From assembly GCA_017545225.1 (NCBI GenBank), contig JAFWPR010000099.1:1-37806 (forward strand): a stretch of 37,806 nt of DNA, read 5' to 3'. The notes under the pieces are model-generated. The model had not been told where the DNA came from and made no database searches. It saw only the letters and a program-made list of their open reading frames with translations. Position 1 is the first letter of the stretch. Each line of letters opens with the position of its first letter. Shown in pieces: positions 29,401 through 36,073 of the stretch. Both the position numbers and the translations under genes were made by a program. The DNA is from Clostridia bacterium. Its GTDB lineage: Bacteria > Bacillota > Clostridia > Oscillospirales > CAG-272.

Positions 29401-30429
29401 ACCGTCCTCGACGAATCGTGCGCCGACGGAAAACTCCTCTCGCTTCTTGACGGAGGGGATATCAGCTACGTCGTGTACTCGGCGCTCGAGAACGCCGAAG
29501 ACGTCGGAAACTTCGAGACGATCCACGCGCGCGCCATCGCGCTCTCCGTACCGTGCCTCACGTCTCTCGACACGGCGGAGGCGCTCGCGGACATCATCGC
29601 GAGCCGGTACGCCGAGCACAACACCGAGCTCGTCGACATCAACACGATGAGGAGCGAGAGGATGAAACTCCCGTTCTCGAAGATGGAGGCGACGGGCGCC
29701 GACTATATCGTCATCGACGACCGCGACGGGACGATCACGTGTCCCGAATCGCTCTGCATAAAACTCTGCGACCGCCACTACGGCGTCGGCGGGTACGGCA
29801 TCGCCCTGATAGAGAAGCCGGACGACCCCGACGCGCACGTGAAGATGCGCCTGTTCAACAGGGACGGCAGCGAGGGCTTCATCGCCGGAACGTGCATCCG
29901 CTCGGTCGCGAAATACGTTTACGACCGCGGGATCGCGAAAGAGGACGTGATAAAGATCGAAACGGCGTCCGGGATCCGCCCCGTCAGCGTCTACACCTCC
30001 GACGGCAGAGTCACGATGGCGGGCGTCGAGATGGGCCGCGCGGAATTCGCGCCCGAAAAGATCCCCTGCTCGCTTGACGGCGGCGAGATCGTCGACCGAC
30101 CGGTGAAGATTGCGGGCGGCGATTACCGGATCACGTGCCTTTCCGTCGGCAACCCGCACTGCGTCGTGTTCTGCGACAGAGTCGACGGCCTCGACCTCGA
30201 TACGATCGGTCCGAGGTTCGAGTTCGATCCGATCTTCCCGGAGCGCGTGAACACCGAGTTCGTCCGCGTCGTCGACCCGACGACGCTCCGGATGCGCGTT
30301 TGGGAGCGCGGCAACGGCGAGACGTTCGCCTGCGGCACGGCGCCTGCGCGGCGGTCGCGGCGGCGGTCAGGAACGGCTTCTGCCCGAAGGGCGAGGACGT
30401 CACCGTCAAGGTCACCGGCGGCGACCTGA
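26458..30429 (+). CDS. carB: Carbamoyl-phosphate synthase large subunit fused to a DapF-like domain
   Basis: As sequenced the frame has 1323 codons. Residues 1 to about 1063 are a complete CarB: two homologous halves, each with an ATP-grasp domain (SGPIVIGQ near 15, then EVNPRVSR near 300; SGPIRIGQ near 555, then EVNPRASR near 833), and a C-terminal MGS-like allosteric region ending NTELVDIN. It makes carbamoyl phosphate from bicarbonate, ammonia and two ATP. There is no stop after this. The frame passes at Met1069 into a domain like diaminopimelate epimerase. It starts inside the carA stop region (14-nt overlap). A missing base near 30340 makes the last 29 residues out of frame and Arg/Ser-rich; see the next entry. 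Confidence 0.93.
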   Translation: MPKDSSIRKVMVIGSGPIVIGQAAEFDYAGTQACRVLEAEGIETVLVNSNPATVMTDTDLAEEVYLEPLTVETVKRIIKKEKPDCLLAGLGGQTGLTLAVKLYEDGFLDENGVRLIGSNVDAIKKSEDRQLFKDTMAAIGEPTIPSDTAHDVEKSLKIAEEIGYPVIVRPAYTLGGGGGGVAYNEEELKTVAAAGIAASPIGQILVEKYIYGWKEIEFETMRDGKGNVIAVCSMENVDPVGVHTGDSVVVAPALTLSDREYQTLRSASLNIISALGIVGGCNCQFALDPESFDYAVIEVNPRVSRSSALASKATGYPIAKITAKIALGYTLDEIKNDVTGKTCACFEPALDYVVVKLPKWPFDKLHGSSRKLGTQMKATGEVMAIAPSFPAALMKAVRGAEIGTETLGIRFFEGKTEKELLGSVGTCDDRRLFAVFAALKAGISVDTISKITRIDPFFVSQIKRLADYENRISGLSLDSADYLEGKKLGYTDAALDALSGYPLPCHRETVFRIVDTCGGEFDAETPYYYSSYDEDCEARHAARAPGKTVVVLGSGPIRIGQGIEFDYSSVHCATTLRRLGYEVVIINNNPETVSTDYDTADRLYFEPLTPEDVMNVVAVEEPIGVVVAFGGQTAIKLTKYLDSRGIRILGTSAEGIDTAEDRERFDSLLGSLGIKRPRGMGVTGTDEAIRAANELGYPVLLRPSYVIGGQNMRIVWSDREVREYMAPILEAGVDSPVLVDKYMSGIELELDVISDGEDVLIPGIMEHVERAGVHSGDSIAVIPAYKLNDKMTSVVIEQATAISLALGTRGLVNIQLLIWRGEPYVIEVNPRASRTVPYISKVTGVPMIELATRVMVGEKLAGMGYGTGLYKTPPYFAVKVPVFSFEKLPDAFSGLGPEMKSTGEVLGIGKDLNEALFKGMRSAGLLLPSSLRREGVGFFLHADEKDVHELIDLAKKLGDLHFTLYASKSTAEMISKLGSEVTVLDESCADGKLLSLLDGGDISYVVYSALENAEDVGNFETIHARAIALSVPCLTSLDTAEALADIIASRYAEHNTELVDINTMRSERMKLPFSKMEATGADYIVIDDRDGTITCPESLCIKLCDRHYGVGGYGIALIEKPDDPDAHVKMRLFNRDGSEGFIAGTCIRSVAKYVYDRGIAKEDVIKIETASGIRPVSVYTSDGRVTMAGVEMGRAEFAPEKIPCSLDGGEIVDRPVKIAGGDYRITCLSVGNPHCVVFCDRVDGLDLDTIGPRFEFDPIFPERVNTEFVRVVDPTTLRMRVWERGNGETFACGTAPARRSRRRSGTASARRARTSPSRSPAAT

Positions 30430-30506
30430 TCGTCAACTTCCGCGACGACGGGATCACCCTCTCGGGCGATGCGAAACTCGTCTTCGACGGCGTAACGGAA
30501 TATTGA
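29662..30506 (+). pseudogene. DapF-like (diaminopimelate epimerase family) segment, frameshifted at its end
   Basis: This is the C-terminal part of the carB frame, about 281 codons, the usual DapF length. Family landmarks are FSKM, NRDGSEG, FPERVNTEFVRV and RVWERGNGETFACGT. The second catalytic Cys is present (Cys1292 of the fusion). The first, in the usual Met-Cys-Gly-Asn, is Ala1143 (IAGTCIRS), with a Cys three residues on. GND near the start is GAD, and GADG is GGYG. After codon 30337-30339 one G seems missing from ACG-GGC-GCC. In the -1 frame the family's C-terminus continues perfectly (AVAAAVRNGFCPKGED) to TGA at 30504-30506. AGGAG lies 7 nt before its own ATG, so it could be translated separately. 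Confidence 0.75.
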
Positions 30507-30543
30507 AAACGCGCCCCCCGTTCCGGAGAACGGGGGCGCTTTT
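30507..30543 (+). terminator. Intrinsic terminator of the arg-car operon
   Basis: A GC-rich stem GCGCCCCC..GTTC with GAAC..GGGGGCGC around a CGGA loop, followed by TTTT. It begins directly after the TGA that ends the DapF-like frame, which supports that TGA as the ancestral gene end. Confidence 0.9.
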
Positions 30544-30547
30544 CAAC

Positions 30548-30576
30548 TTGACATTCTCACATATGAATGATAATAT
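30548..30576 (+). promoter_or_regulatory. Sigma-A promoter of the lipoprotein/YAGP/radical SAM operon
   Basis: TTGACA (30548-30553), 17-nt spacer, TAATAT (30571-30576), with a start near 30583. It lies right after the car terminator, so this operon is separately transcribed. Confidence 0.7.
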
Positions 30577-30608
30577 AAAATTACAATAAACCCCGGGAGG
30601 AACATGAT

Positions 30609-31400
30609 TTGAAAGCGGAAAAACCGTATCGCGGCGGCGCATCGCGCGCGGCGGTCTGCGCGCTGCTGCTCTTTGTTTTGGGAGGGATCGTTTTGTTCGG
30701 ACTTTTCGGATGCGGCAAAAAAACGCCTGAGTACAAAATCGACTTCTCGGGGGAGGAGTCGTGGTACGAGGGGGCGAAAAAAACGTACCGCGAGGGAGAG
30801 ACGGTCACGCTGTACTATAATCTCATCGCGACGGACACGGACTACAAATTTCTGCTCGACGGAGAACCGATAAACTTCGGTTACGACGACGAACACGGCT
30901 TCGTGATAACGTTCGTCATGCCCGCGCACGACGTGAAACTCGAGTGCGAGACGAGAAACTCGATGGAATACGTCCCGGAGATCGTCCCGGATATCCTTCT
31001 TTTCGACTATTACTCGGCGACGACCGGGACCGACGGGTACGACAGCCACGTCGAGTATACCCTCTCGACGTATTCGAGAGACCAACACCGCCTCTCAGTC
31101 TATGTCAAGGAGTCGCCCGAGGAAGAAGAGACGAGGACCGACTATCTCGTTCCCGCCGAGCTGTCCGAGAAGTGCTACCGCGCCGTATACGAGTACGAAA
31201 TGGACAAGTGGGCGGACCGCGACGATCTTGAGCCGATCGACGGAGCGGTCGTCGTCCTGAAATACAAAAACGGCGAGGAATACGTCAGACTCTCGTCGGA
31301 AGCCGCGCCGTACGGAGGCGTCGCCGAGATGGACTCGATCGGTATGATGCTGACAGAGTACGCTGCCCCCGATTATCTTGAAGAGGAGGGACACGAATGA
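30609..31400 (+). CDS. Lipoprotein with a C-terminal YAAPDYL motif, possible modification substrate
   Basis: A 263-residue exported protein. A basic start is followed by a hydrophobic stretch (about 14-33) and a lipobox with Cys35 (LFGCGKK). Residues about 60-110 resemble the small beta-rich extracellular repeats that end in FVMPAHDV. The rest is acidic and unrecognised. The last residues hold Tyr251-Ala-Ala-Pro-Asp-Tyr-Leu257, the same type of motif that repeats in the next gene. I chose the TTG start at 30609 because GGGAGG lies 8 nt upstream and the nearby ATG at 30604 opens a two-codon frame. The stop overlaps the next start (ATGA). The exported lipoprotein is well supported; the role is inferred. 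Confidence 0.8.
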   Translation: MKAEKPYRGGASRAAVCALLLFVLGGIVLFGLFGCGKKTPEYKIDFSGEESWYEGAKKTYREGETVTLYYNLIATDTDYKFLLDGEPINFGYDDEHGFVITFVMPAHDVKLECETRNSMEYVPEIVPDILLFDYYSATTGTDGYDSHVEYTLSTYSRDQHRLSVYVKESPEEEETRTDYLVPAELSEKCYRAVYEYEMDKWADRDDLEPIDGAVVVLKYKNGEEYVRLSSEAAPYGGVAEMDSIGMMLTEYAAPDYLEEEGHE

Positions 31401-31957
31401 TATTCCGCGACAAGATCTACCCGTGGATCAAGAGCATTTTCAGAAAGAAAAAGCCCGAACAGTACGCCGCGGGCGTCTACGCCGGCCCCGAATCGTTCGG
31501 CGGCGAAACGAAGAAGCTTTACGAGGGGCCCGATCTCGACACGGAGAGCAAGCCCGTCGAGGACGTCTACGCGGGACCCGAATACTATGAGGGCGCTCCG
31601 GTCGAGCCGGAGGAAGGCGGCGACCTGCCCGACGCGCCCGAAGACGGACCGGCGCGCCCCGAAGCAAACGAAGAAGAAACCGAAGAAGACGACAGACCCG
31701 TAATGGCTCTGTACGCCGCGCCGGCATACCTCGCCGATCAGCCCCCGGTCATGTGCGTTTACGCGGGACCCGAGTTTTTCGCAACGCGGCGCGACGGCGA
31801 CGGAGGCGAGTTTGCCCCGGCTCCCGCTCCGGAAGAAGGCGGGAAAGAAACCGCGGAAGGCGAGGACGGACCGCGCTGTCCGACGTGCGGTGCCGCAGTT
31901 CCCGAAGACGCGCCGTTCTGCCATGAATGCGGCACGCCGCTGAAAAAAGATGAATAA
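31397..31957 (+). CDS. YAGP-repeat protein with C-terminal zinc ribbon, candidate radical SAM substrate
   Basis: A 186-residue acidic protein without a signal peptide. A basic, amphipathic N terminus of about 20 residues precedes five copies of a (V/L)Y-x-(G/A)-P-x-x-(aromatic or hydrophobic) motif: VYAGPESF (27-34), LYEGPDLD (41-48), VYAGPEYY (57-64), LYAAPAYL (105-112) and VYAGPEFF (121-128). Between them lie Glu/Pro/Asp-rich linkers. The C terminus is a zinc ribbon with CPTC (161-164) and CHEC (175-178). Short repeated motifs in disordered linkers just before a radical SAM/SPASM gene look like a multi-core precursor. I know of no firm family name. It overlaps the lipoprotein by 4 nt and the radical SAM gene by 8 nt. 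Confidence 0.8.
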   Translation: MIFRDKIYPWIKSIFRKKKPEQYAAGVYAGPESFGGETKKLYEGPDLDTESKPVEDVYAGPEYYEGAPVEPEEGGDLPDAPEDGPARPEANEEETEEDDRPVMALYAAPAYLADQPPVMCVYAGPEFFATRRDGDGGEFAPAPAPEEGGKETAEGEDGPRCPTCGAAVPEDAPFCHECGTPLKKDE

Positions 31958-33002
31958 CGGCTCAACGCGGGACGAATTCCCGTTCCGCCTGCGCTCGTGC
32001 GTATGGGAGATCACGCTCGCGTGCTGTTTCAGGTGCGCCTACTGCGGCTCCCGTGCCGGCGAAGCGAGAGAAAACGAGCTGTCGACGGAAGAGTGCCTTT
32101 CCGTTGCGGAACAGCTCGCCGATATGGGCTGCCGCCGCGTCTCGATGATCGGAGGCGAGGTCTTCATGCGCCCCGACTGGGAGACGATCGTCGGCGCGCT
32201 GACTTCGCGCGGCGTTATCACGTGCATCATAACGAACGGATTCCGCATGACGGAACCGATAATCGCCGCCCTGAAGCGAGTCGGGATCGAGTCGGTCGCC
32301 GTCTCGATCGACGGGGTCGCCGAGGTCCACGACAAATACCGCCTGGCGGGCAGTTACGAACGCGCGATGGCTGCGCTTGACGTCCTCTCCGAGGCGGGGA
32401 TTCCCGTCTCCGTAATCAGCGCTCTGCGCGCGGACAACGCGCCGCGAATCCCTGAATTTTACGAAATACTCAAGACGAAGAAGATATTCGCGTGGCAGAT
32501 CCAGGCGTGCTCGCCGATGGGCAACGCGGCGGGCGACGCCGTCGACGTGAAGTTCGACGCGGAAAAGGTCATGAAATTCGTCGCAGAAAACGCGGGACGC
32601 GACCCGTTCTATATCGGGATCGCGGACAATATCGGCTACTACACGCCCGAGGAGGCGGCGATCCGCGGGAAGCGCGGGCTCGTTTTCGAGGGCTGTTCCG
32701 CCGGACTCACCACGCTCGGCATCGACAGCGTCGGCAACGTGCGCGGGTGCGAGTCGATGTACGATGAGCGTTTCAACGAGGGCAACCTGAGAGAAAGATC
32801 GCTCCGGGACATCTGGCGCGATCCGGACGCGTTTACCTACAACAGGAAGTTCACGCCCGGCATGCTCGCGGGCGGATGCGCGGAATGCCCTAAGGGCCCC
32901 GTATGCGCGGGCGGATGCCGCTCGTACAACTGGTTCACGACGGGAAAACTCTACGAAAACGCGCTTTGCCCCCGCAGCGGGATAAATGTGAACAACGGAT
33001 GA
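31950..33002 (+). CDS. Radical SAM/SPASM domain protein, putative peptide-modifying enzyme
   Basis: A 350-residue radical SAM enzyme. The SAM-binding [4Fe-4S] cluster motif is C-x3-C-x2-C at Cys25, Cys29 and Cys32 (ACCFRCAYCGS). GGEVFMR at 68-74 corresponds to the GGE segment. The C-terminal SPASM part has Cys249, Cys267, Cys310, Cys313, Cys319, Cys323 and Cys340, the seven-Cys pattern that holds auxiliary clusters. SPASM enzymes mostly modify peptides or proteins, for example forming crosslinks in RiPPs or formylglycine. The gene overlaps the YAGP-repeat gene by 8 nt, pointing to that protein as the substrate. No maturation protease, transporter or clear leader-binding partner is adjacent. 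Confidence 0.92.
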   Translation: MNNGSTRDEFPFRLRSCVWEITLACCFRCAYCGSRAGEARENELSTEECLSVAEQLADMGCRRVSMIGGEVFMRPDWETIVGALTSRGVITCIITNGFRMTEPIIAALKRVGIESVAVSIDGVAEVHDKYRLAGSYERAMAALDVLSEAGIPVSVISALRADNAPRIPEFYEILKTKKIFAWQIQACSPMGNAAGDAVDVKFDAEKVMKFVAENAGRDPFYIGIADNIGYYTPEEAAIRGKRGLVFEGCSAGLTTLGIDSVGNVRGCESMYDERFNEGNLRERSLRDIWRDPDAFTYNRKFTPGMLAGGCAECPKGPVCAGGCRSYNWFTTGKLYENALCPRSGINVNNG

Positions 33003-33036
33003 GCCGCGCGCCCCGTTTTTTTCGGAATGTTTTCCA

Positions 33037-33066
33037 TTGACCCGCCGAGTGCGGATATGATAGAAT
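33037..33066 (+). promoter_or_regulatory. Sigma-A promoter of the transaldolase-like gene
   Basis: TTGACC (33037-33042), 18-nt spacer, TAGAAT (33061-33066). The start near 33073 falls at the base of the following hairpin. Confidence 0.6.
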
Positions 33067-33070
33067 TTTA

Positions 33071-33103
33071 TTCGGGACGGAGAGGAGATCTCGCCGTCCC
33101 GAA
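33071..33103 (+). other. Stable 5'-leader hairpin before the transaldolase-like gene
   Basis: TTCGGGACGG pairs with CCGTCCCGAA in a 10-bp perfect stem with a 13-nt loop containing GAGATCTC. It begins at the predicted transcription start, so it may protect the 5' end of the mRNA or regulate it. Confidence 0.5.
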
Positions 33104-33131
33104 AAATCGTTACGAAAGGTCACGGATCAAA

Positions 33132-33818
33132 ATGAACGAACTGATGCTTGACACCGCCAATCTCGAAGAGCTCGAATACGGTCTTTCGAAGTGGCCGGTC
33201 GTCGGGGTCACGTCGAACCCCAGCATTCTCAAAAAGGAAGGCGCGATCGACGTTTACGAAAGGCTAAACACGATCAGACGCCTTTGCACGAACGGACGCA
33301 GTCTTCACATACAGGTAGTCTCCTCGACGACGGACGAAATAATCGAAGAGGCGAAAACGATAATCTCGAAGATCGGTCACGACACGTATATCAAGATCCC
33401 CGTCAGCGAGGCGGGTCTTCCCGCGATCAAGGCGCTCGCCAAAGAGGGCGTCAACGTGACGGCCACCGGCATCTACACGACGATGCAGGGCGTCCTCGCC
33501 GTCCTCGCCGGCGCGAAATACGTCGCAATATACTACAACCGTATGGAGGACAACTGCACGGACGCCGACCGCGTCATCGAACAGATCCGCTCCTTCATCG
33601 ACGAGTCCGGCTCGTCCGCGAAGATCCTCGCCGCGAGCTTCAAGAACGTCGCGGAGATCGTCTCCGCTTTCGCCAGCGGCGCGCACAGCGCGACGGTCAG
33701 CTACGGCCTGATCAAAAAGGCGCTCTCGCTCCCGAGCATCGACTCCGCGGTGGACGTATTCAAACGCGACTTCGAGGAGATCCACGGAGAAGGTCAGACG
33801 ATGGCGTCGATCGCCTGA
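33132..33818 (+). CDS. Transaldolase/fructose-6-phosphate aldolase family protein
   Basis: A 228-residue single-domain TIM barrel of the short TalC/FSA type. It begins MLDTANLEELEYG and has GVTSNPSIL (25-33) and the Schiff-base Lys88 in TYIKIPV. GVNVTATGIYTTMQ near 100-113 fits the family's later strand. Short transaldolases and fructose-6-phosphate aldolases cannot be separated by eye. I chose ATG 33132, with GAAAGG about 12 nt upstream, because residues from here match the family start and the 35 codons before it do not. The gene has its own promoter and terminator. Confidence 0.9.
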   Translation: MNELMLDTANLEELEYGLSKWPVVGVTSNPSILKKEGAIDVYERLNTIRRLCTNGRSLHIQVVSSTTDEIIEEAKTIISKIGHDTYIKIPVSEAGLPAIKALAKEGVNVTATGIYTTMQGVLAVLAGAKYVAIYYNRMEDNCTDADRVIEQIRSFIDESGSSAKILAASFKNVAEIVSAFASGAHSATVSYGLIKKALSLPSIDSAVDVFKRDFEEIHGEGQTMASIA

Positions 33819-33842
33819 AAAACACTTTCAAAAAGACTTTCG

Positions 33843-33870
33843 CCGCCGGATAATCCGACGGCGGTTTTCT
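33843..33870 (+). terminator. Intrinsic terminator of the transaldolase-like gene
   Basis: CCGCC-GGAT pairs with ATCC-GGCGG type arms (33843-33864, one bulged A), followed by TTTTCTTC. Confidence 0.75.
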
Positions 33871-33885
33871 TCGAAACAGCCAAAA

Positions 33886-33924
33886 CCTCTTTTGTCCCGA
33901 AAGACAAAAGAGGTTTCTTTGATG
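33886..33924. repeat. Left direct repeat/terminator hairpin of the islet
   Basis: CCTCTTTTGTC pairs with GACAAAAGAGG. With three flanking bases on each side the stem reaches 14 bp (33883-33916). TTTCTTTGATG follows on the plus strand. On the minus strand TTTTGGC follows, so it can terminate the nuclease gene. Confidence 0.75.
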
Positions 33925-33989
33925 TAAAAGAGCGCGTAAAAGTGCACCAAACCATAGAAAGAACAGCGAAAAGGCACTCCTGTGCAACC

Positions 33990-35960
33990 CTATGTGCTTA
34001 GCTTTCGCCGCCCGGAACAGTACGGGCAACCTTGTCCTCTTGATCGGTGACTTGGCGTAGCCTCGTAGCTATGCCCTTTTGGACATACCCACCAGTATTT
34101 TATGCCACTTCCCCTTGTAACTTTTTCGGGAATCTCACTATTCTTGCTATAGTCCCACTCCTTTGCAATATCTGGCGCAGCAGAGACTAAATCGTTGATT
34201 CCGGGATGGAGTCGAGCCTTTTTCGCAAGTGTACCTCGTCTTTCTTTATAACAAAAAGGACATCCGCGTCCTTTTACTCGGTTTGCAACAGACGCTTCAT
34301 AACTGTGACCTTGTGGGCAGATCCACCAGTATTTTGCGGGGCTTCCGTGTGTAACATTTACGGGAATCTCTTTGTTTCTGGTATAGTCCCACTCCTTTGC
34401 AACATCAGGAGCGACAGTTACAAGATCGTTGATGCCGGGAAGAAAATGCCTCTTTCTGGCGGCCTTGCTCAATTTTGCGCTTTTACATAAAGGACAACCT
34501 CTTCCGTTCACTCTCGAATAAATACCTGCTCTCCAATTATTACCACACTCCCTGCAAATCCACCACGCTTTTATCGCACTATATGCCGGAATACAATCAG
34601 GTTTTAGCCCATAGTTCTTTTCGAAATCCCATTCTTCGACTAGGTTGGGCGCTATAGACGCAAGGGATCTTTCTGCAGCATTCTGCGAGAAGCTAGCTGC
34701 AATTTTGACATTATCTCTATCTATGTCAATTTCTGGGACGGAGTGGCAGATGTTTTCTTCTGCAAGAATCGAAAAGAGTTCTATTAATGCGTCATTGATG
34801 TGCGTAAAGTCTCCTTTTGGCGTTGATGTGAAAATGATTGTGCTTCCGTCATTGATTACAGCACAGTTTGGCTCTCGGATTCTAAACAGACGTATTTGAG
34901 AAGCTATGATAGCCCTTCCTTTGTATTCATCATTTGCTTTCTTTGCTTCTCCATGCCACCGCTGACCATCATATTCTATACCTATTTTACGTGACGGGAT
35001 GAACACATCGATTTCGTTCTTTGCATTAAGCATATAGCCATTCTCGGCATCCGGGAAAACGCTCTTGATGTAATAGAAAAGAATCTGTTCTATCTTGGAA
35101 GTATGAAACCATCTTTTGCATCTTGGGCATGTGGTTTTGGGGCCAGTCCTTGCTGCTACTGTCGTCTTCCACTCATTGCCGCATACAGGACAAAGCCACC
35201 ACACCGATTTGTTGCTTGCGGAAGTAACATCTTCCGGCATAAGAGGAAGATTCTTCTCGGGATGCCATTGTCTGGCTATTTCGGGATATTGTGAAGCAAG
35301 ATCGTTGAATCCTACCAATACAGATCTTCCAGCACAAAATGGGCAGTTCGTACCCCTTTCCGCGGTTCTATTACTGACCTGTGCCCTATACGAGTGACCT
35401 TTAGGACATATCCACCAAGCATAGGTGTGTGTATGGGGGGTAACTTCATCGGGGGCTTTCTCGTTTTTTTCAACATCCCACTCTGCAGCAACCTCTGGAA
35501 ATAGCGTCTTGAGGTCATTTATGCCTTTTGCCAACCTGTGACCGGAGCAGATTGGACATCCAGTTTTCATGTTCACTCTGGTGTTAGGTGACTCTAAGAA
35601 AGAATGCCCTTTATCACATTTCCACCAATACTTTTTTGCAGTATTGGGGAACACTTGGTCGGCGGAAACAGCATTTTTCTCATTGTCCCACTCTTTTGCC
35701 AAATCCGGGAATAGGGCTTTTAAATCATTATGACCAGACCACACTTTTTGATGTGCGCAGACAGGGCAAGATCTCCCACTTGTTCGGTTGCTGATTTCAG
35801 ATTCCCATTCAAATCCGCAGGCAGTACATTTCCACCACACTTTTTTCCTGCTATGAGGATAGTACTGCTCGGGGCGAAATTCATTTCTCTCGTAGTTCCA
35901 CTCTGATGCTATCTCTGGATAGCAGTGTAAAAAGGAACGGTCTGGAGGCGGGTATTTCAT
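33990..35960 (-). CDS. Seven zinc-ribbon repeats with a central Vsr-like nuclease domain
   Basis: A 656-residue protein. Four repeats of about 65 residues, then a nuclease-like domain (about 287-400), then three more repeats. Each repeat has a Glu-Trp near its start, Trp-Trp, a CxxC or C-x-x-G-H and a closing CPxC, the pattern of the DUF4379 treble-clef/zinc-ribbon family. The central domain carries EIDVFIPSRKIGIEYDG (about 316-332), like the PD-(D/E)xK-fold Vsr nucleases, and KIEQ before it. Such proteins may read DNA through the ribbons and cut it, in defence or mobile-element control; that is inference. I chose ATG 35960 because AAAGGA lies 6 nt upstream; two earlier ATGs are worse placed. 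Base composition differs from its neighbours. Confidence 0.88.
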   Translation of the reverse strand: MKYPPPDRSFLHCYPEIASEWNYERNEFRPEQYYPHSRKKVWWKCTACGFEWESEISNRTSGRSCPVCAHQKVWSGHNDLKALFPDLAKEWDNEKNAVSADQVFPNTAKKYWWKCDKGHSFLESPNTRVNMKTGCPICSGHRLAKGINDLKTLFPEVAAEWDVEKNEKAPDEVTPHTHTYAWWICPKGHSYRAQVSNRTAERGTNCPFCAGRSVLVGFNDLASQYPEIARQWHPEKNLPLMPEDVTSASNKSVWWLCPVCGNEWKTTVAARTGPKTTCPRCKRWFHTSKIEQILFYYIKSVFPDAENGYMLNAKNEIDVFIPSRKIGIEYDGQRWHGEAKKANDEYKGRAIIASQIRLFRIREPNCAVINDGSTIIFTSTPKGDFTHINDALIELFSILAEENICHSVPEIDIDRDNVKIAASFSQNAAERSLASIAPNLVEEWDFEKNYGLKPDCIPAYSAIKAWWICRECGNNWRAGIYSRVNGRGCPLCKSAKLSKAARKRHFLPGINDLVTVAPDVAKEWDYTRNKEIPVNVTHGSPAKYWWICPQGHSYEASVANRVKGRGCPFCYKERRGTLAKKARLHPGINDLVSAAPDIAKEWDYSKNSEIPEKVTRGSGIKYWWVCPKGHSYEATPSHRSRGQGCPYCSGRRKLST

Positions 35961-36036
35961 AGTCATTCCTTTCACTTCTCGTTGGGGTGGTGGTAAAGAT
36001 GATCGTTTCATCCAACAAGCTCAATTGACCAGGTTA

Positions 36037-36065
36037 ATTATACCACAGCAAAGCGTGTCAAGCAA
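36037..36065 (-). promoter_or_regulatory. Sigma-A promoter of the zinc-ribbon/nuclease gene
   Basis: On the minus strand TTGCTT (36060-36065), 17-nt spacer, TATAAT (36037-36042). A TTGACA lies closer but with a spacer of only 13 nt. The promoter is inside the direct repeats, so the islet is self-contained. Confidence 0.6.
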
Positions 36066-36073
36066 TAAAATAG

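Noticed and set aside
27802-30159. Long open frames antisense to carB, the glycyl radical genes and others.
   Set aside because: They mirror the codon bias of GC-rich genes, have odd composition rich in Arg, Asp and Val, and match no family I know.
31950-33002. The radical SAM protein as the missing activating enzyme for the glycyl radical enzymes.
   Set aside because: It has a seven-Cys SPASM domain, lies about 20 kb away and is embedded in a different operon.
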